DNA of 64,000 bases from assembly GCA_016987375.1 (NCBI GenBank), contig PJRA01000114.1, forward strand, positions 342,633 through 406,632, in the 5' to 3' direction. The position numbers and the translations under genes were made by a program. This document shows, piece after piece, positions 47,049 through 59,695 of this stretch (position 1 is the stretch's first letter; every line of letters begins with the position of its first letter). Below the pieces are notes generated by a model. That model did no database searches and had not been told where the DNA came from. It was given only the letters and a program-made list of their open reading frames with translations. Source of the DNA: Brachionus koreanus. Lineage: Eukaryota > Rotifera > Eurotatoria > Ploima > Brachionidae.

Positions 47049-50000
47049 TTAAAATTCTTAAATTCATCTATAAAAAAACTAGAAAAAAAACATATTTCTT
47101 TAATTGAAAAAAAAAAAAGAAAATTTTTCAATCGATTTTTTCAGTTATTTTATTATTAAACTAGTTTTATTACATAAACAAGCATAAATTTTTTTCTTGT
47201 ATTGATTTCATTCCCATTTATTATTCAAGTCTTTCATATGGTCTGAATAAACTCAAACAAAAAAAAAATAAATTTAAAATCCTTATTAAGTTCCTAGAAT
47301 ATATTTTTATATTTAATCTTGGCAAAATATCCAAACTTAGTTTGATAAATTTTTTTTTTCAATATGCAATTTTTTCTTTTTTTTGCTATTATCAGAATAA
47401 CATATGATAATTGCGATCTCTATGGTAACATTAAAAAAATTCCAAGCAAAAAATTAATTCAAGTAGTTATTTTAGTTTGCTAATCTTGAACTAATCCGCT
47501 ATAAGGAAACAAGTAGCACGTAATTCAATAAATTTTGAATTACGCAATTGTTCAACTTAGTCAAATAGAAATGAATATTTTTGTTCAAAATTTATATTTG
47601 CATTTTCGCTTGATGCTTGTCGACTACTTAGCTCGAAATTTTTTATCCCATTTTAATTTAAGTTCGCCTAAAACTTCATTACTTTGGCTCCTAAGAGAAA
47701 TATTAAAATAATGAAAAATTTTCAATTTAAAATAGAAATTTTAGTTTAATTTACGTCAAAATAATAAAAAAAATTTTAGTTTCTATGAAATTTTTGAATC
47801 TGTCAGGATCTTTTTCTGACTTGATCAAATAATTTGTTTGTCACCAGTGTCTTAAGAAATTGGTTCCGGTCTGAAAATCGATTTTAATTGTTTGAATAAA
47901 CAAAATTATTTTTCAACCAGTTTTTACTTATTGTTGATGATGATGCAATTAATTTTTCTGCTTTTTTAAACCCTTATTGAGTTAATTTAGTTAATTTTGA
48001 TGCTCTTTTTTTATTTATTTGTTTAAAAATTTACAATTGATCTTAAAAAATAATTTTTTTTTAAATATCAAAACAAAGAAGTTTTCCTTTATTTCTAAGT
48101 TGTAAAGTATAAAACATTGGAAAAGTTGTCTAATTGTTTGAAATGAGTATTTAATCCTTCAAAAAAAAATACTTTACATTGCTAACTATAAAAAAAAATT
48201 TAAATTAACATTGAAAAAACTAAAAAAGAAAACTTATCATTGACAAAATATTGGAGCTACTTTAGAAATCAATAAATGCCGAAATTCAGCAAGAAATGAG
48301 ACTTTTAAAAAAAGATTAAAATAATCATAAAGCTAGTTTATTTTATAGGGTAATTAAATTTCAAAAATCTTTTTTTTAAATACTAAGCCATTTGAGTTTA
48401 TGTATTTAGCGTGGTGTAAAGAAAAAAAGAAAGCTTTTCGTTTATATATCAACAAATATTTTTTCAATTAACTTAGAAAAATAAAGAAATACCAATTAGG
48501 AAAAAACCTCAATACTAAAGGCTCACTTAAGAAAAAAGTTTAAATAAAACTCTTAATTTTTGCTAAATTTCCAAACATTAAGAAAGAATAAGTTTTTATT
48601 TTTATAAACTAATAAATATCAGCTGAAAGAAAAATACGGATTTGTGTCTCAAAAATAGGATATTTGTTATTATTTTGTGAAATTTGTTTCCTGAAGTGTT
48701 TTTTTTTTAAATTATTTGAAAAAATAAATTTAGCTCTTATCTTTTCACCTTAGTGGACTGTTCATTTAAATTCAGTCACATTTCTTGTCAAGTTTAAGAA
48801 AACAAATAACTTAAGCCTTTGTTCAAAAGTTATGTAATTTTTCTCATATTCTCTAGGATAAGTCTAGTTTGCTTTCTAGATAATTTATGCTTTTTTTTGA
48901 ACAAATGATTTTGTTATCTTAAAGAAGATGAAAAAATGTCTAAATTAAGTCTTAAATACTCTCATTAATGGACTTTAAAAATAGCTGCTAAATTGCTTTA
49001 TTTAGGTTAAGTTGCTAAGAATTTTAATGCTGTTTTTAATTTGCTATTCGTGTTTTATTTTGATGTTAAGAAAATTTGAATAAACAAACAAACATTCTAA
49101 ATAAAAATTGAAGCAATAAATACTCTAAGACTTGACTAGTTTGAATTTTTAATTAATCATTTTAGCTTAAACTACTGTTAAATTTTGTTGAATTCTTATA
49201 AAAAAAAGTAAGAAAACAATTTGTTTTAGGATTTTATTTTTATAAAAATTGAAAATTTCATTAATAAAAATCTGTTATACAAAATAAAAATACATTGTCA
49301 CTCGACTAGTCCGACAATTATTCTAAAAGTAAAATATTTTATTTAAAAAGACTAACTTTAGCAAAATTTCAAGTTGTAAAAAAAATTTTCAAATAAGCTA
49401 AAGAGTTTCAAATTAATTCAAAAAATTCAAACAAAACAATTTTAGAATTTTGAAATCTAACTTAATAGCAATTCACCCATAAATCGAGTCTAGTCTGCTA
49501 GAGAATTTTATTTATTCTACTAAGAAATTTATTGAAAAAAATAGACAAATATTGTCAAAAAAATTAACTTGAAAATTCATTAATTTTTTTGGATTTTCCA
49601 AGATTATATTCCAATTTTTAAAGATAAATCATTTATTTGTTTATTATTACAATTATGGATATTAAAATTTTTTAAAGTTTCGAAAGCCTATTTTTAGACT
49701 TTAATAATAATAATAATAATAGTTAATATTCTACGGTCAAGTTTAATTTAACTAAACGTTTAATTTAACTTTAAAACTTATTTATTTGTTAAATAAAAAT
49801 TAAAAATATTTTTTTTTTATTTGAATAGTTCAACTACTGTTAACTTTACAGTGTATTTCAAAGACTTTTATGTACATTTTTACATTGCTCCAAAGTCTAT
49901 AAAATAATCATATTTAATTTATTCTAAAATAAAGAATTTATCGTACATTTTATGGATTCATTTTATTTATTTATTTATTTAATTTTTTTTCTGACAAAAA

Positions 50001-50699
50001 TAATTAAATTTAAATTTAGATTTTAAAATGAACTAGTATTTTTTTCTGAGAATGACTTTAAATTAAAGAAGCCTCATTCATTCAAATAAATTAACTTGAT
50101 TTTAAGCAAAAATAAATCAAAAATAAAATGCTTTTAAAAATAAGCTCATGACAATTCAGTATCATTTTTTTAAAAACCGATTTTAGGCAATAAATTATGA
50201 AACAGTGATATAACTTTTGCACTTAATAAAAGAAAAGAGTTTACTACTTTTCTTAAATGCTGAGCTTAAAATATATCATAAATTAGACACGTTTTAAGAA
50301 CAGCAACACTTAACTTTTAATATCAAATCGATATTTCAAGGATTTTCTTAAATTGTTTAATTTAAGTATTATTTAGAAAACATTCAGCGTAAATTGATTA
50401 TTATTATTTTCGATTTTTCTCAAATTGAATTTTTAATTTAAAATAATCCAAAATTATTTCTAAAAATTGGTATAAATTTGGCAATTGTCAAATTTCAATT
50501 TTTAAATGTGATTAAAATGTTTCAATGCATTTTTTAAAAAATAATTAAAGTCTTCTGACCAAAAATAAAAATGAAATTTAATCAAAAATTTTACATATTA
50601 CCATTCATCAAAATATTTAATTTAAAAATTTTATATGTATGAGCATTATAGAATTAATTCAATTATTTTTCTTTATGCATGCAAGTAAAAAAATTAGAC
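47049..50699. other. long AT-rich region upstream of the DYRK2-like gene
   Basis: About 3.6 kb with no supported gene. It is unusually uniform A/T-rich sequence, similar to the long DYRK2 introns, apart from the LINE end at 49707-49757. Confidence 0.5.
49707..49757 (-). repeat. short LINE family B 3' end with (ATT)n
   Basis: (TAA)n followed by TAGTTAATATTCTACGGTCA and AGTTTAATTTAACTAAAC matches 16852-16899, the 3' terminus of the family B LINE read on the minus strand. Only the extreme end was retained, as in a strongly 5'-truncated insertion. Confidence 0.7.
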
Positions 50700-50812
50700 C
50701 CTGGTCGAAAATTTAAAATTTCAAAAAGAAGCGACTGCTATAGCTAATTAGAGCTCTGCTCGGGTATTTTTCCGAGTTGAAGTTCAACTTACTACTATTA
50801 CTACTAATATTT
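50700..50812 (+). repeat. LINE 3' end with (TAC)n-type tail
   Basis: AAGCGACTGCTATAGCTAAT, then a GC-richer stretch (CTCTGCTCGGG, TTTCCGAG), leads to TTACTACTATTACTACTAAT at 50786-50806. The layout resembles the LINE ends at 14958 and 39680. Only the untranslated end is visible. Confidence 0.45.
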
Positions 50813-50861
50813 TATTTTATTTTTAATGATAATTTTAATAATTTTAATAAATGGAAAGATC

Positions 50862-51850
50862 TCATTTTTGTTGAATTTGATTCTTAATTTTAAAATTTTT
50901 TAGAATATACAAATTTTCATAGGAAAAATGTAGTGTTAGTGGTAGCAGTAAATAGATACTGCGAGCCTTTCGGGTAAAGCTTCTTTGAAGCAATGTCAGT
51001 AAATTCGACTTTTTCCTTTGCCATTTTTTCAAGTTATTTTTGAAATTGTTTGTTGATACAAAATTAAAAATGTGCTGAGATAACTGTTCCAAAAATTAAC
51101 AACTCGGCTAGACTTTAAATTATTTTGACTAAAAATCCACAGATCTTTTTCAAGAGTTGTTTTAGTTAATTTCCTTGTGTAGTTCCTGCAATAAATGAAA
51201 TAATCAAAGGAAGGATTTTTTGTACCAATATGCTGCATTTTTTGATGTTTAAGACCAAGTAAGTGATCAGCTTAAAATAAAGTTCATATCTCTTTGGAGT
51301 GATAAATAGTCTTTTTCACTTTTAATTATAGATAAAACTTTAGTTTCATCGGCATATATCTCACATTTATTTATCAAGCTAGTTGAAAGATCATTTATAA
51401 ATATTAACACTCAAAGGCCGGAGGGGTCTTTTGAACTTTTTTGTTATTTGCTTTTTTTGTTTTTTTTTTATTCAATAAATTTAATCATTTTTTATAAATT
51501 ATTTTTTCAATCATATCTTAATTAAAAAATTTTTTAAATTATTTGATTTTTAAATCAGTTATTCAATTAGTAATCAAATCTCCAAAACCATGTGCTTTGA
51601 TTTTATATAAAAACAGTCTTTGTTATAAACTATCGAAAGCTTTCGCAAAATCAACTGTTTATAACGTCAATTCAAGAGCCTGTGTTGAGAGCTGCCGTGA
51701 TGAAATTCAATGATTCTAATAGCATGAAATCATGTTGTGCATCAGACAATAGATTGTGCTATAAAAGATAGCCTTTCATATGATCTTTAAGTAGACTCTC
51801 AAGAATCTTGCAAAAAGAACTTACAAGGAAATATTAAAAATTCTTCAAAA
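50862..51850 (-). pseudogene. decayed CR1-like LINE reverse transcriptase
   Basis: On the minus strand from about 51820: FCKILESLLKDHMKGYLL and LLSDAQHDF (RT motif 1 region), a damaged middle, YADETKVLSIIKSEKDYLS (the YADDTK box with Asp to Glu change) near 51350, MQHIGTKNPSFDYFI (51238 on), and SSRVVNFWNSYLS, then a frameshift to QHIFNFVSTNNFKNNLKK. The order is correct but several breaks show an inactive copy. A piggyBac-like end at 51411 may interrupt it. Confidence 0.75.
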
Positions 51851-51859
51851 TTTTTTTCA

Positions 51860-52998
51860 CTGGGCAGTTTTATTTTTTCATTATTTTAGAAATTAACCTA
51901 AATTAGAAGAGAAATTTAGAGAATTAAATGTGTCATTGTAAATTAGCAAATTTACATTAATATAACTTAAGATATTTTTCTTATTTAATAAAAGCGAATT
52001 TTTTTCAGTTAATAACTAAATCATTTAAATAAATTACTAAAATTTTCATATAATCATCAATCGAAAATTTTTTGTTCTTAGATGTAAAAGCATTTAAATT
52101 TTTCTGGATTAGAAATAAATATTTAAAAAGCTTTTGTTCTAAATTTTAAAAAAAGAAATTTATCATCAAATTAATTTAGTTAAAAATATAACACTTTGGT
52201 AAATTCTTTTAAAGAAAATTAAGAACGGTTTTTCATAAAAAGTCTGAATACATTCTATTAAGTGGTTTTAACACAATTTTTTTTAAATCATAGATAAATG
52301 CTATAAACAAAAATTAAAATATTTAAGTAGTTTTAAAAGTGTTTTTTGTCAAAAATAATAGTCTTAACTATTTTAAAGGCTTAAAATTTTGATTTATATT
52401 AAACAGGATGGTTTATTTAATCAAATGCGCCAAATTTAAATATCATTGCCAACTTCAAAGAAGAAATATGCTTATTAAAAAACATTGATATTAATTTTTA
52501 AAAGAAAATTTAATTTTTACAAAACTTTTTCCAAAATAATAAGATAAAAAAAAAGAATAAAAATAAAAGAAAAGAAAAAAAAGGTTGAATAAATTTGAAT
52601 AAAATATAAGAAAAATTAAATATAAATGTACTGAAATAGCTAGATGTAAGAAATGCTTAATCATTTGATAGTTCAAGAAAAAGTCTTAAAATAAAGCTTT
52701 GAAATTTTACAAAAATTCAAAAATCTACGATGAAATTTAATTGCGCATTTAAAATGTTTTGATCTTTTGAAAAATGAAATCTGATCAAAAATTTTACTTT
52801 GCCTGGTATTATCAAATAAAGAAATCAAAAAAAAATTTTTAAGTTTCTTTTGATTTATATTTTGATTTTAATAAAAAAGTTTATTATAATTTTCTGAAAA
52901 TAGGAAATGTCAGTTAAAACAAAAATTCTTCTTATTTTGATAAATTAAAATTTACTAAAATAAAATATTTTTTAAAAAAATAAAGCAAAATAGAGCAA
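51860..52998. other. AT-rich intergenic
   Basis: No gene seen. Near 52780-52800 the sequence TGAAATCTGATCAAAAATTT followed by TACTTTGCC resembles one end of the foldback at 59093-59268, suggesting a solitary relic. Confidence 0.4.
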
Positions 52999-53815
52999 CT
53001 TAGTTTCGGACGTTATTTCTTCTGCTAGTAATTTTCTTTTTCTTGCTAGCAAATTTTTATGTTAGCCAAAATAATGATAGTAATTATTTTCTTCTGCTAG
53101 CAATTTTTTTTCACCTGCTTGTAAAATTATGNNNNNNNNNNNNNNNNNNNNNNNNNNNNNNNNNNNNNNNNNNNNNNNNNNNNNNNNNNNNNNNNNNNNN
53201 NNNNNNNNNNNNNNNNNNNNNNNNNNNNNNNNNNNNNNNNNNNNNNNNNNNNNNNNNNNNNNNNNNNNNNNNNNNNNNNNNNNNNNNNNNNNNNNNNNNN
53301 NNNNNNNNNNNNNNNNNNNNNNNNNNNNNNNNNNNNNNNNNNNNNNNNNNNNNNNNNNNNNNNCGAATTTTCCAAAAGAGTAGCTTGTTGTTGATGCTGT
53401 TCTTGTTGTAACTGTTGCTTTCGAGATTCAAATGGTTGAATTTCTAATGTTTTTTTTTTCCAGGGTTACCCTTTTTCTTTTTTGACCTAATGGAACATCA
53501 TGTGCATTTGGATTCCATTCGAGTTTTTTTCTTTGCAAGATAAAGCTAATATGTGCTCACAAACATAATTTTTCCTATAAAACGGGCATGTACACGTACT
53601 TTGTCTCCAATCTGATGATATTTCAACCGTCCAAATAGATGTAGTCAAATTATAGAAAGCATATAAAAAAATTTAGCTATCAAGTGTAAAAATTTAACAA
53701 TCAAGTGTAAAAATTTAGCAATCATTAATTAATTTTTTTTACTAGCAGTTAAAAAAAAATTACTAGCAGAAGAAAAAAATTTACTAGCAGAAAGAAATAG
53801 ATCTCCTTAGTTTCG
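52999..53815. mobile_element. probable MULE-like TIR element with SWIM zinc finger
   Basis: The direct repeat CTTAGTTTCG flanks the element (52999-53008 and 53806-53815). Its ends are inverted, based on TTCTGCTAGTAA, and repeats of the CTGCTAG/CTAGCAG core occur subterminally on both sides. Minus-strand coding at 53650-53364 shows STCTCPFYRKNYVCEHILAL, a SWIM finger (C-x-C, then C-x-H), then a basic and Gln-rich tail; SWIM fingers are the usual C-terminal domain of MULE transposases. A stop (after MMFH) and a 232-base gap prevent judging integrity. Duplication of 9-10 bp agrees with MULE. Confidence 0.65.
53132..53363. other. assembly gap (232 N)
   Basis: A run of N lies inside the SWIM-bearing element, so its interior and true length are unknown. 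Confidence 0.95.
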
Positions 53816-54059
53816 TTGTACCTTTTTTACTTAAAATATTGTTTCTTATGCCAAAAAAGACAAAAAATAAAACCCCGATAAGATTTTAATTGATTATGAT
53901 ATTTGATTTTCTAAAAAAATAAGTAAAAGTTAAGTAAAAGGTAAAGGTGGTGCACTTTTTTGTAGTATTTTTTTAAAAAATATTTTATTTTAGTAAATTT
54001 TAATTTATCAAAATAGGAGGAATTTCAGTTTGGTTTTTTTGTGAATTTCATAATACCAA

Positions 54060-54310
54060 GTGTCATTGAACACGATGTTTCAATTGATATCTTCATTTTT
54101 CACTTAATAAGTCATTCTTCTAATTCATTTAGTTTTCTTATTTTGTAGGTTTACTTGTTTCTTATTGACAAAAAAGTTACTAGGTTGTCTGCAAAAAGCA
54201 AGGAATATTCATTTGTTGTTTTGTCATTGTAAAAATAAAAGAGGACTAATTACTGCTTTGAGCAACAACACCAGTTATTTGGCATTCATCGCAAATGTGG
54301 CCATCTTTAT
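54060..54310 (-). pseudogene. LINE RT core remnant
   Basis: The minus strand shows ITGVVAQ, PLLFLQ and LLFADNLVTFL across frame changes: the G-V-x-Q-G-S / F-A-D-D motifs of a reverse transcriptase with Asp to Asn at the second catalytic position. Very short and decayed. Confidence 0.5.
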
Positions 54311-54383
54311 TTACTAAAAAGAGTCAAGAAAAATTATTATTTAATTAATTAATCTAAGAGATGGATTCATTTTGATAAATTTA

Positions 54384-54430
54384 CAACATTGTACTGTTTA
54401 CAAGACCATTTTTGCACAACTAGAAAAATA
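54384..54430. repeat. single Tc1-like end
   Basis: TTGTACTGTTTACAAGACCA, then TTTTTGCACAACTAG, matches 7584-7617 with a few changes. It is a second copy of the terminal sequence found next to the Tc1 transposase remnant. Confidence 0.5.
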
Positions 54431-54837
54431 ATTATATAGTTTTTTCTTTTTGAACTGTAAATTTTGTACTAAGATTTCACATTGCCTGTTAACTCCAAAT
54501 GCCAATTAATACAATTTATTTTTTTTTAAAGTAAAATAATTATTTAGAAATAAAATTTTAAATTTCAGTTAATTTTTTTATTTATTTAAAATTTAATTGT
54601 TAATTTTAATAAATTATTAACAATTCGATTCGATTTTTTTCTCCTAAAAAAACTATGAGATTTTAAAAAATCATTATCAAGTAAATTTAAGAAAATTTAA
54701 GAAAAAATGATGGACATGATTTTTGGAAAAAAAAAGACTTCTTAACGAAATTAATAAACCAAAAGGTTCTATTCTATTTTTTTTAAATTGATTGAAATTG
54801 AATAACATGCCTTATAGGTAAAATTAAAAACAATTAT

Positions 54838-57800
54838 TTAGACTTTAGAATTGGCAATTTCATTTAGTTCAGTTGAATTGTTACGGGTGATATTCTTGCT
54901 AGGTACTTCAACAATTTTTCCCAATTTGTTCTCATATATTAACAACGCTTGATCGACATTTGATTTTTTATCATTATTGTAATACTTATTATGGTCATCT
55001 TGTTCGATATCATGGACGCTATTTACTGTATCATAAGATCCTTGATACAAACTACTGTTTGAACCGTCATCTTTCCTAATAACATTGTTTTGGTTGCCTC
55101 TTGGATCTGTGGGAACATGACCAGCATCAGAAATATGCGAGTCATTAGCCGATGAAACAGCAATAGCAACTCTTTGATTTCCTCCTTCAATCAAAATTAA
55201 ATAAATTTTTTTGATTTTATTTATAAAAAAATTACCATCAATTTGAGTATAATTGTATTTTTTTTCCTGATTTTTACGTCTCTCGCAAGCGTATTTTACC
55301 TTTCGACTTCTCAAAATTTTGCTAATCGGAGTTGGCATAGCCTCAATTTGCAAAATGCTTCTTGGTAATGGAAAGGTTTTTGTCTCAGGCAAAAAAAGAG
55401 TCATACTGCCAAAAAAAAGAGTCAATAAACAATAACTTAATTGGGCTTTTTCGGATGTATAGGCAAGCAAGTCTGGTGAAGCAATTGCACTTCCGATCAT
55501 CTTCATTGCAAAACACAAGCCAATACCTTGACACCTCAGACTAGTTGGAAACAATTCTGCAGTAATCAATAGCAAGAAAATGAATGCGAATTGAGCCGAA
55601 AATTTACAAAGATAATACAAGACATTTAAAGTAACCAATGAGTCACTATCTTGATCACCATTTAAACTGATAATTAGAAATCCTAGCAAACAAACTTCAA
55701 TGACAAGATAAGCTAAAAATATCATCCAACGTCGTCCAATTCTTTAGAGAATTTCTTTTAAAAAAATGTGATCAAATTTTAAAATCTTTTACTTGAAAAC
55801 AGCAAGAACTGCAGCTAGAATACTGGCGACCATTATGGTCAATGTTGACATTGCGTCATGAGTATAAATGTCCATTTCTGATTTATTCTTAACAACTTCA
55901 ATCGACTCAGTAATTCCATTAGTGAACCTAAAAGAATAAAATTATTGATTTATTTTTAATTGTTTTTTTCTTTTTTTTTTTATTTACCAAAGACCAAACA
56001 AAATCAGCACATAAACAAACATAGTTGGAGAATAGATGAAATCGAATGGTCTATAAATGGTATTGGTGCTTCGATAAGATTCACCTTTGAGCGAATTCAA
56101 AAATCTTCTGAATTTTGAATTGTTTAATTTTTTCTTTTGTATTTCGGCCATGTCAACTTGTGGATACTTTTTGCCCAATGCATCGAGATCTTGTAGTCTT
56201 AAAAGCGGCAAAATGTCCACTTGAGTGGCTTTGCTGTGCTTTGCATGCAAAAAATCTTTGGCCTCCTTGAATTTGCTTTCAAACAAAATGCCATTACGCT
56301 TGGCTAACTTGGTCAATACCTGAATGGCTTTGTCATACTCTTTGTGGGCCAAATACCAAAATATTGATTCGAAAGCAATCCAGTTCAATGCTGCAGTGAG
56401 TAAGATTGGAGAGGTGACAAATATCTGCAGCAATTTCCATGATTTAAAGCTTTTAGCCAACCAGGGCAAAAGAAGTTGGAAAAAACAAACGACAACGTGG
56501 AAAAAAACTCCGTAAAATGTTCGAAAACTTATGGGAAACATCTCAATGATTGCAGGCAAAAATGAAGCCTGGACACCTCCGATAAAGAGACCAATGAAAA
56601 ATTCAAAGAATACATAGGATATAAAATCGTGTCCGACTAGCTGAAATACGGACATTACACCTGTGGACCAAATGCATGCCAAAATTATCATTTTTCGTCC
56701 GCCTCTGTCTGAAGTAAATCCCAGTAAAGAACTTCCAATTATAAAGCCAAGATAGTGAGAAAATCTGGGAACTTTGGTAAAGTTTTGCAAATCACACAAA
56801 ATGTCGTATTCAGTTGCCACAGTTTCGCCATATTCTAATGAGTAATTTAGTTTAAATTCTATCGATCCATTGTCAATCAAATATTTTCCTTTTCCAGCCA
56901 AGCGCTGAATTACTGAATGGTTTTGGTATGTTGAATTTTCTGTTTTGGAGTAATTGCAACTTACATTTGATGGTTGTAGCACTAAAATATAACAAATTTA
57001 ATAAATTTTTTGAATTTTTAAATTTTATTTAAAAAAAAAATATTTAAAAAAAATAATTTTAAATTTTATTTAAAAAAAAATTTCAAATATAAAAATCTTA
57101 ATTCTACTTTTTCTATATCAAATTATTGTTAATATTTTCAAAAGATAATTTAATCCATATCTTTTAAAAATAAATTTAAATATTAACTAGTTAGAATAAA
57201 AAAAAATGCCTCCTTTTGATGTAAAATAGAATAGAAGTTTTTGATTCATGTAAAGAATATGTCCGATGATCATAAACTTTTATGACCAGATAATTTTTTT
57301 TCTAAACATACAAAATTTACTCAACAATAACTAAAATACCGTATTTTTTCGTTAGATTCGATATACTGAACCACAAGCTATGACAACCTTTTGGACCATT
57401 TGCAAGAAACTAAATTTCGCCAATGCCGTTTTTAATTTTGAATGCATGGTTTAATAGCGGTACCACAGATATAGGTCCGCATCAAACCATAGAATTTTTT
57501 ATTTTTGATTATCAAGACTTGAATTGAGAACAAAAAGTTAAATAAGAAAAAAATCAATTTTTCTAATATTTTTTTTTCTTAATATTTAATTCGGCAACAT
57601 GAAGTATAGTACGATTGTACTGTACGATTCCAGTACTATTCGTGATGAAAAAAGCTAACGATTCAACACATACTTTTTTTATATACCCACCCTGAGTACA
57701 GCTGAAGAAAAAAATTTTAGACCCTCTTAAAATTTAAAAAAAAAAAAATATTTTTAATTATTTTATTATAATTACTTTGAATAGTAAAAATTTGTACGAT

Positions 57801-59695
57801 TCAAGGGTTATCAAAAATTTTATACAAAAAATATTGTACATTGTGTACAAACTTCTATTTTAGCAAAATAACCAATCGTACTAGTAGTTTATTAAAAAAA
57901 AGAAAAAAAATTTTAGCCTCTATATTTGAAACATGAGGGTCCATCAGAATAAAAAAAATTTTATTCTACCAAAAAAAAAACTTCATGTACACTCTGTACA
58001 AAAATTTGTACATCCGCTGTAAAAAACTCAGCCTGGAAATTAATTTCTAACCCAATTGTACAATAGTACAATAATACAATCGTACTAAACTTCATGTTGC
58101 CATTTAATTCTGCACCAAATGCGTAATTCAAAAAAATTATTTTTATTTTATGTTTTAAATTCGAGTCTTGATAATGCATTAAATCAAAAATTTCATAATG
58201 TAGATGTAGTTTGGTGCATGGTCCGAAGGCATGCTTCGTTCTTTTATGTAGCTTGTGGAGAAACATAAAAAAACGAGGATACGGTATATTTAATATGTCA
58301 AGTAAATCAAAGTGTAAATTTTTTAAAATCAACAATTTATTTCAATGCTCTAGTTGATTATTTTAAGGAAAAAAATTATTTCTAGTAATGCTTGTTCTAG
58401 AACCATGATTTGGAAAGCGAGAAACATTATAATTTTGTTGATCATGTAGTTGACTATATTGAAGATCACGGAAAGAGGAAATAGCAAGCTAAAATAGTTA
58501 AAAAAAATAATTTTTATTGAAATAAAAATATTAAAAACACTTTTCTAATTGATTTAAATGATTGATTTTTATTTGAATAGAATAAGTTATTAATAAAAAA
58601 TAATTTTAACTAATTTATTTTCATATCAATTATTTATTTTATTTTATGATTAGGTAATTTTTTATATAACCCAAAATTAGAATGAAATCTTATTTATTTA
58701 TTTTTCTCATAAAAAATACGACTGAACTTAGGTAAAATTAAAAATAGAATTTTTTTCTCTGTTCTATTTAAAAAACGATTTTAAATTTAAAAAATTTTAA
58801 AAAATTTTTTATCTAAAATTTTAAAAAAATTTTTAACTAACTTTAAATTAATGATTGCTTTTAATTTTATTCAAAAATGTTTAGATATTAAATCAATAAA
58901 TTTCAGATGTTTTTTTTAGTTTAAAGAAAAATTTACATTAAAAAATGTTATGTTAATTCACAGTCAATTGTCCAAAGTTCAAATCTTTTATAACTAAATT
59001 TTTGATAAACTTAGTGCTGAGATCGAGAATATTTTTTAAGTTTTTAATTTTTAAAATAGTTTCACCTAGCTTTTACTATTTATCGAAATAATAGCAAAGT
59101 AAAATTTATGATCAAATTTCAAAATTTCAAACATGCTCAAAATTTATTACATGCGTAATTGATTGCATTGCAGGCTTCAGAATTTTTTAATCTTCAAATA
59201 CCATATTTTTAATTAATATTTTGAGCACATTTGAAATTTTGAAATTTGATCATAAATTTTACTTTGCTGAAATAATTAGAATCAATAAAGGACAAGTTAA
59301 GTAAAAACTAACATTTCTATTTCAAAGCGTATTAGTTAAAACTACGAAATCCTTTAATTTGTTTATTACATTAACTAAATAAATCTAAGAAAACGCTTTA
59401 GTTTAGAAATAAAAAAAATTTTTAGATATTAGCAATAGAGCTTAAAAACTTGGGTGCTTTGATTAGAAAGGACTTTTAATAAAAATTATTTTTTGATTTT
59501 CAACAAAAGACTAAACTAAAAAAAAATAAATAATTTACGTGTAAAATCATGAAGATTATGAATCCATCCGGCAATAATAGCATAAGCGAAGATGAGAGAG
59601 CAGTAAGTGATTAGCTGCCATTTTCCAATAAGACCATTGAATGAACCCTTCAAAGCATTGTCTGTATCAAATATTCGCTTGTTAACTACAGCCAT
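54838..59695 (-). CDS. SLC22-like: SLC22-family organic ion transporter
   Basis: Four main exons join in phase: 59539-59695 (ATG), 55988-56981, 55793-55927 and 54838-55741, 729 residues if read straight through. The last exon contains a 51-bp segment (GTAATTTTTT to TTGATTGAAG) that looks like an intron whose length is a multiple of three, so the usual product may be 712 residues. An N-terminal membrane helix precedes a long extracellular loop with several N-x-S/T sites and Cys residues. SDRGGRK (MFS motif between helices 2 and 3), and later FPTSLRCQGIG and LPETK, identify the SLC22 major-facilitator group of plasma-membrane organic cation/anion carriers. The C-terminal tail of about 150 residues is long, polar and Asn/Asp-rich. 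Substrate cannot be told. The first intron (2.6 kb) holds a 509-bp MITE. Confidence 0.88.
57593..58101. mobile_element. 509-bp MITE with 9-bp target duplication (copy 2)
   Basis: It begins GGCAACATGAAGTATAGTAC and ends with the near-complement at 58101, flanked by exact ATTTAATTC copies (57584-57592 and 58102-58110). The interior matches copy 1 at 39824-40312 in reverse complement, with small indels. It lies in the first intron of the SLC22-like gene. Confidence 0.9.
59093..59268. mobile_element. 176-bp foldback MITE with 8-bp target duplication
   Basis: AGCAAAGTAAAATTTATGAT at 59093 continues into arms of about 50 bp that are almost perfectly complementary to the end at 59268. GAAATAAT is duplicated exactly on both sides (59085-59092, 59269-59276). 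Eight-base duplication fits hAT, P or Merlin types; the ends do not decide. It is intronic in the SLC22-like gene. Related arms occur at 10781-11074 and near 52780. Confidence 0.85.

Noticed and set aside
57961..58335. 124-codon minus frame
   Set aside because: It starts outside and ends inside the MITE at 57593-58101, so it is composite and accidental.
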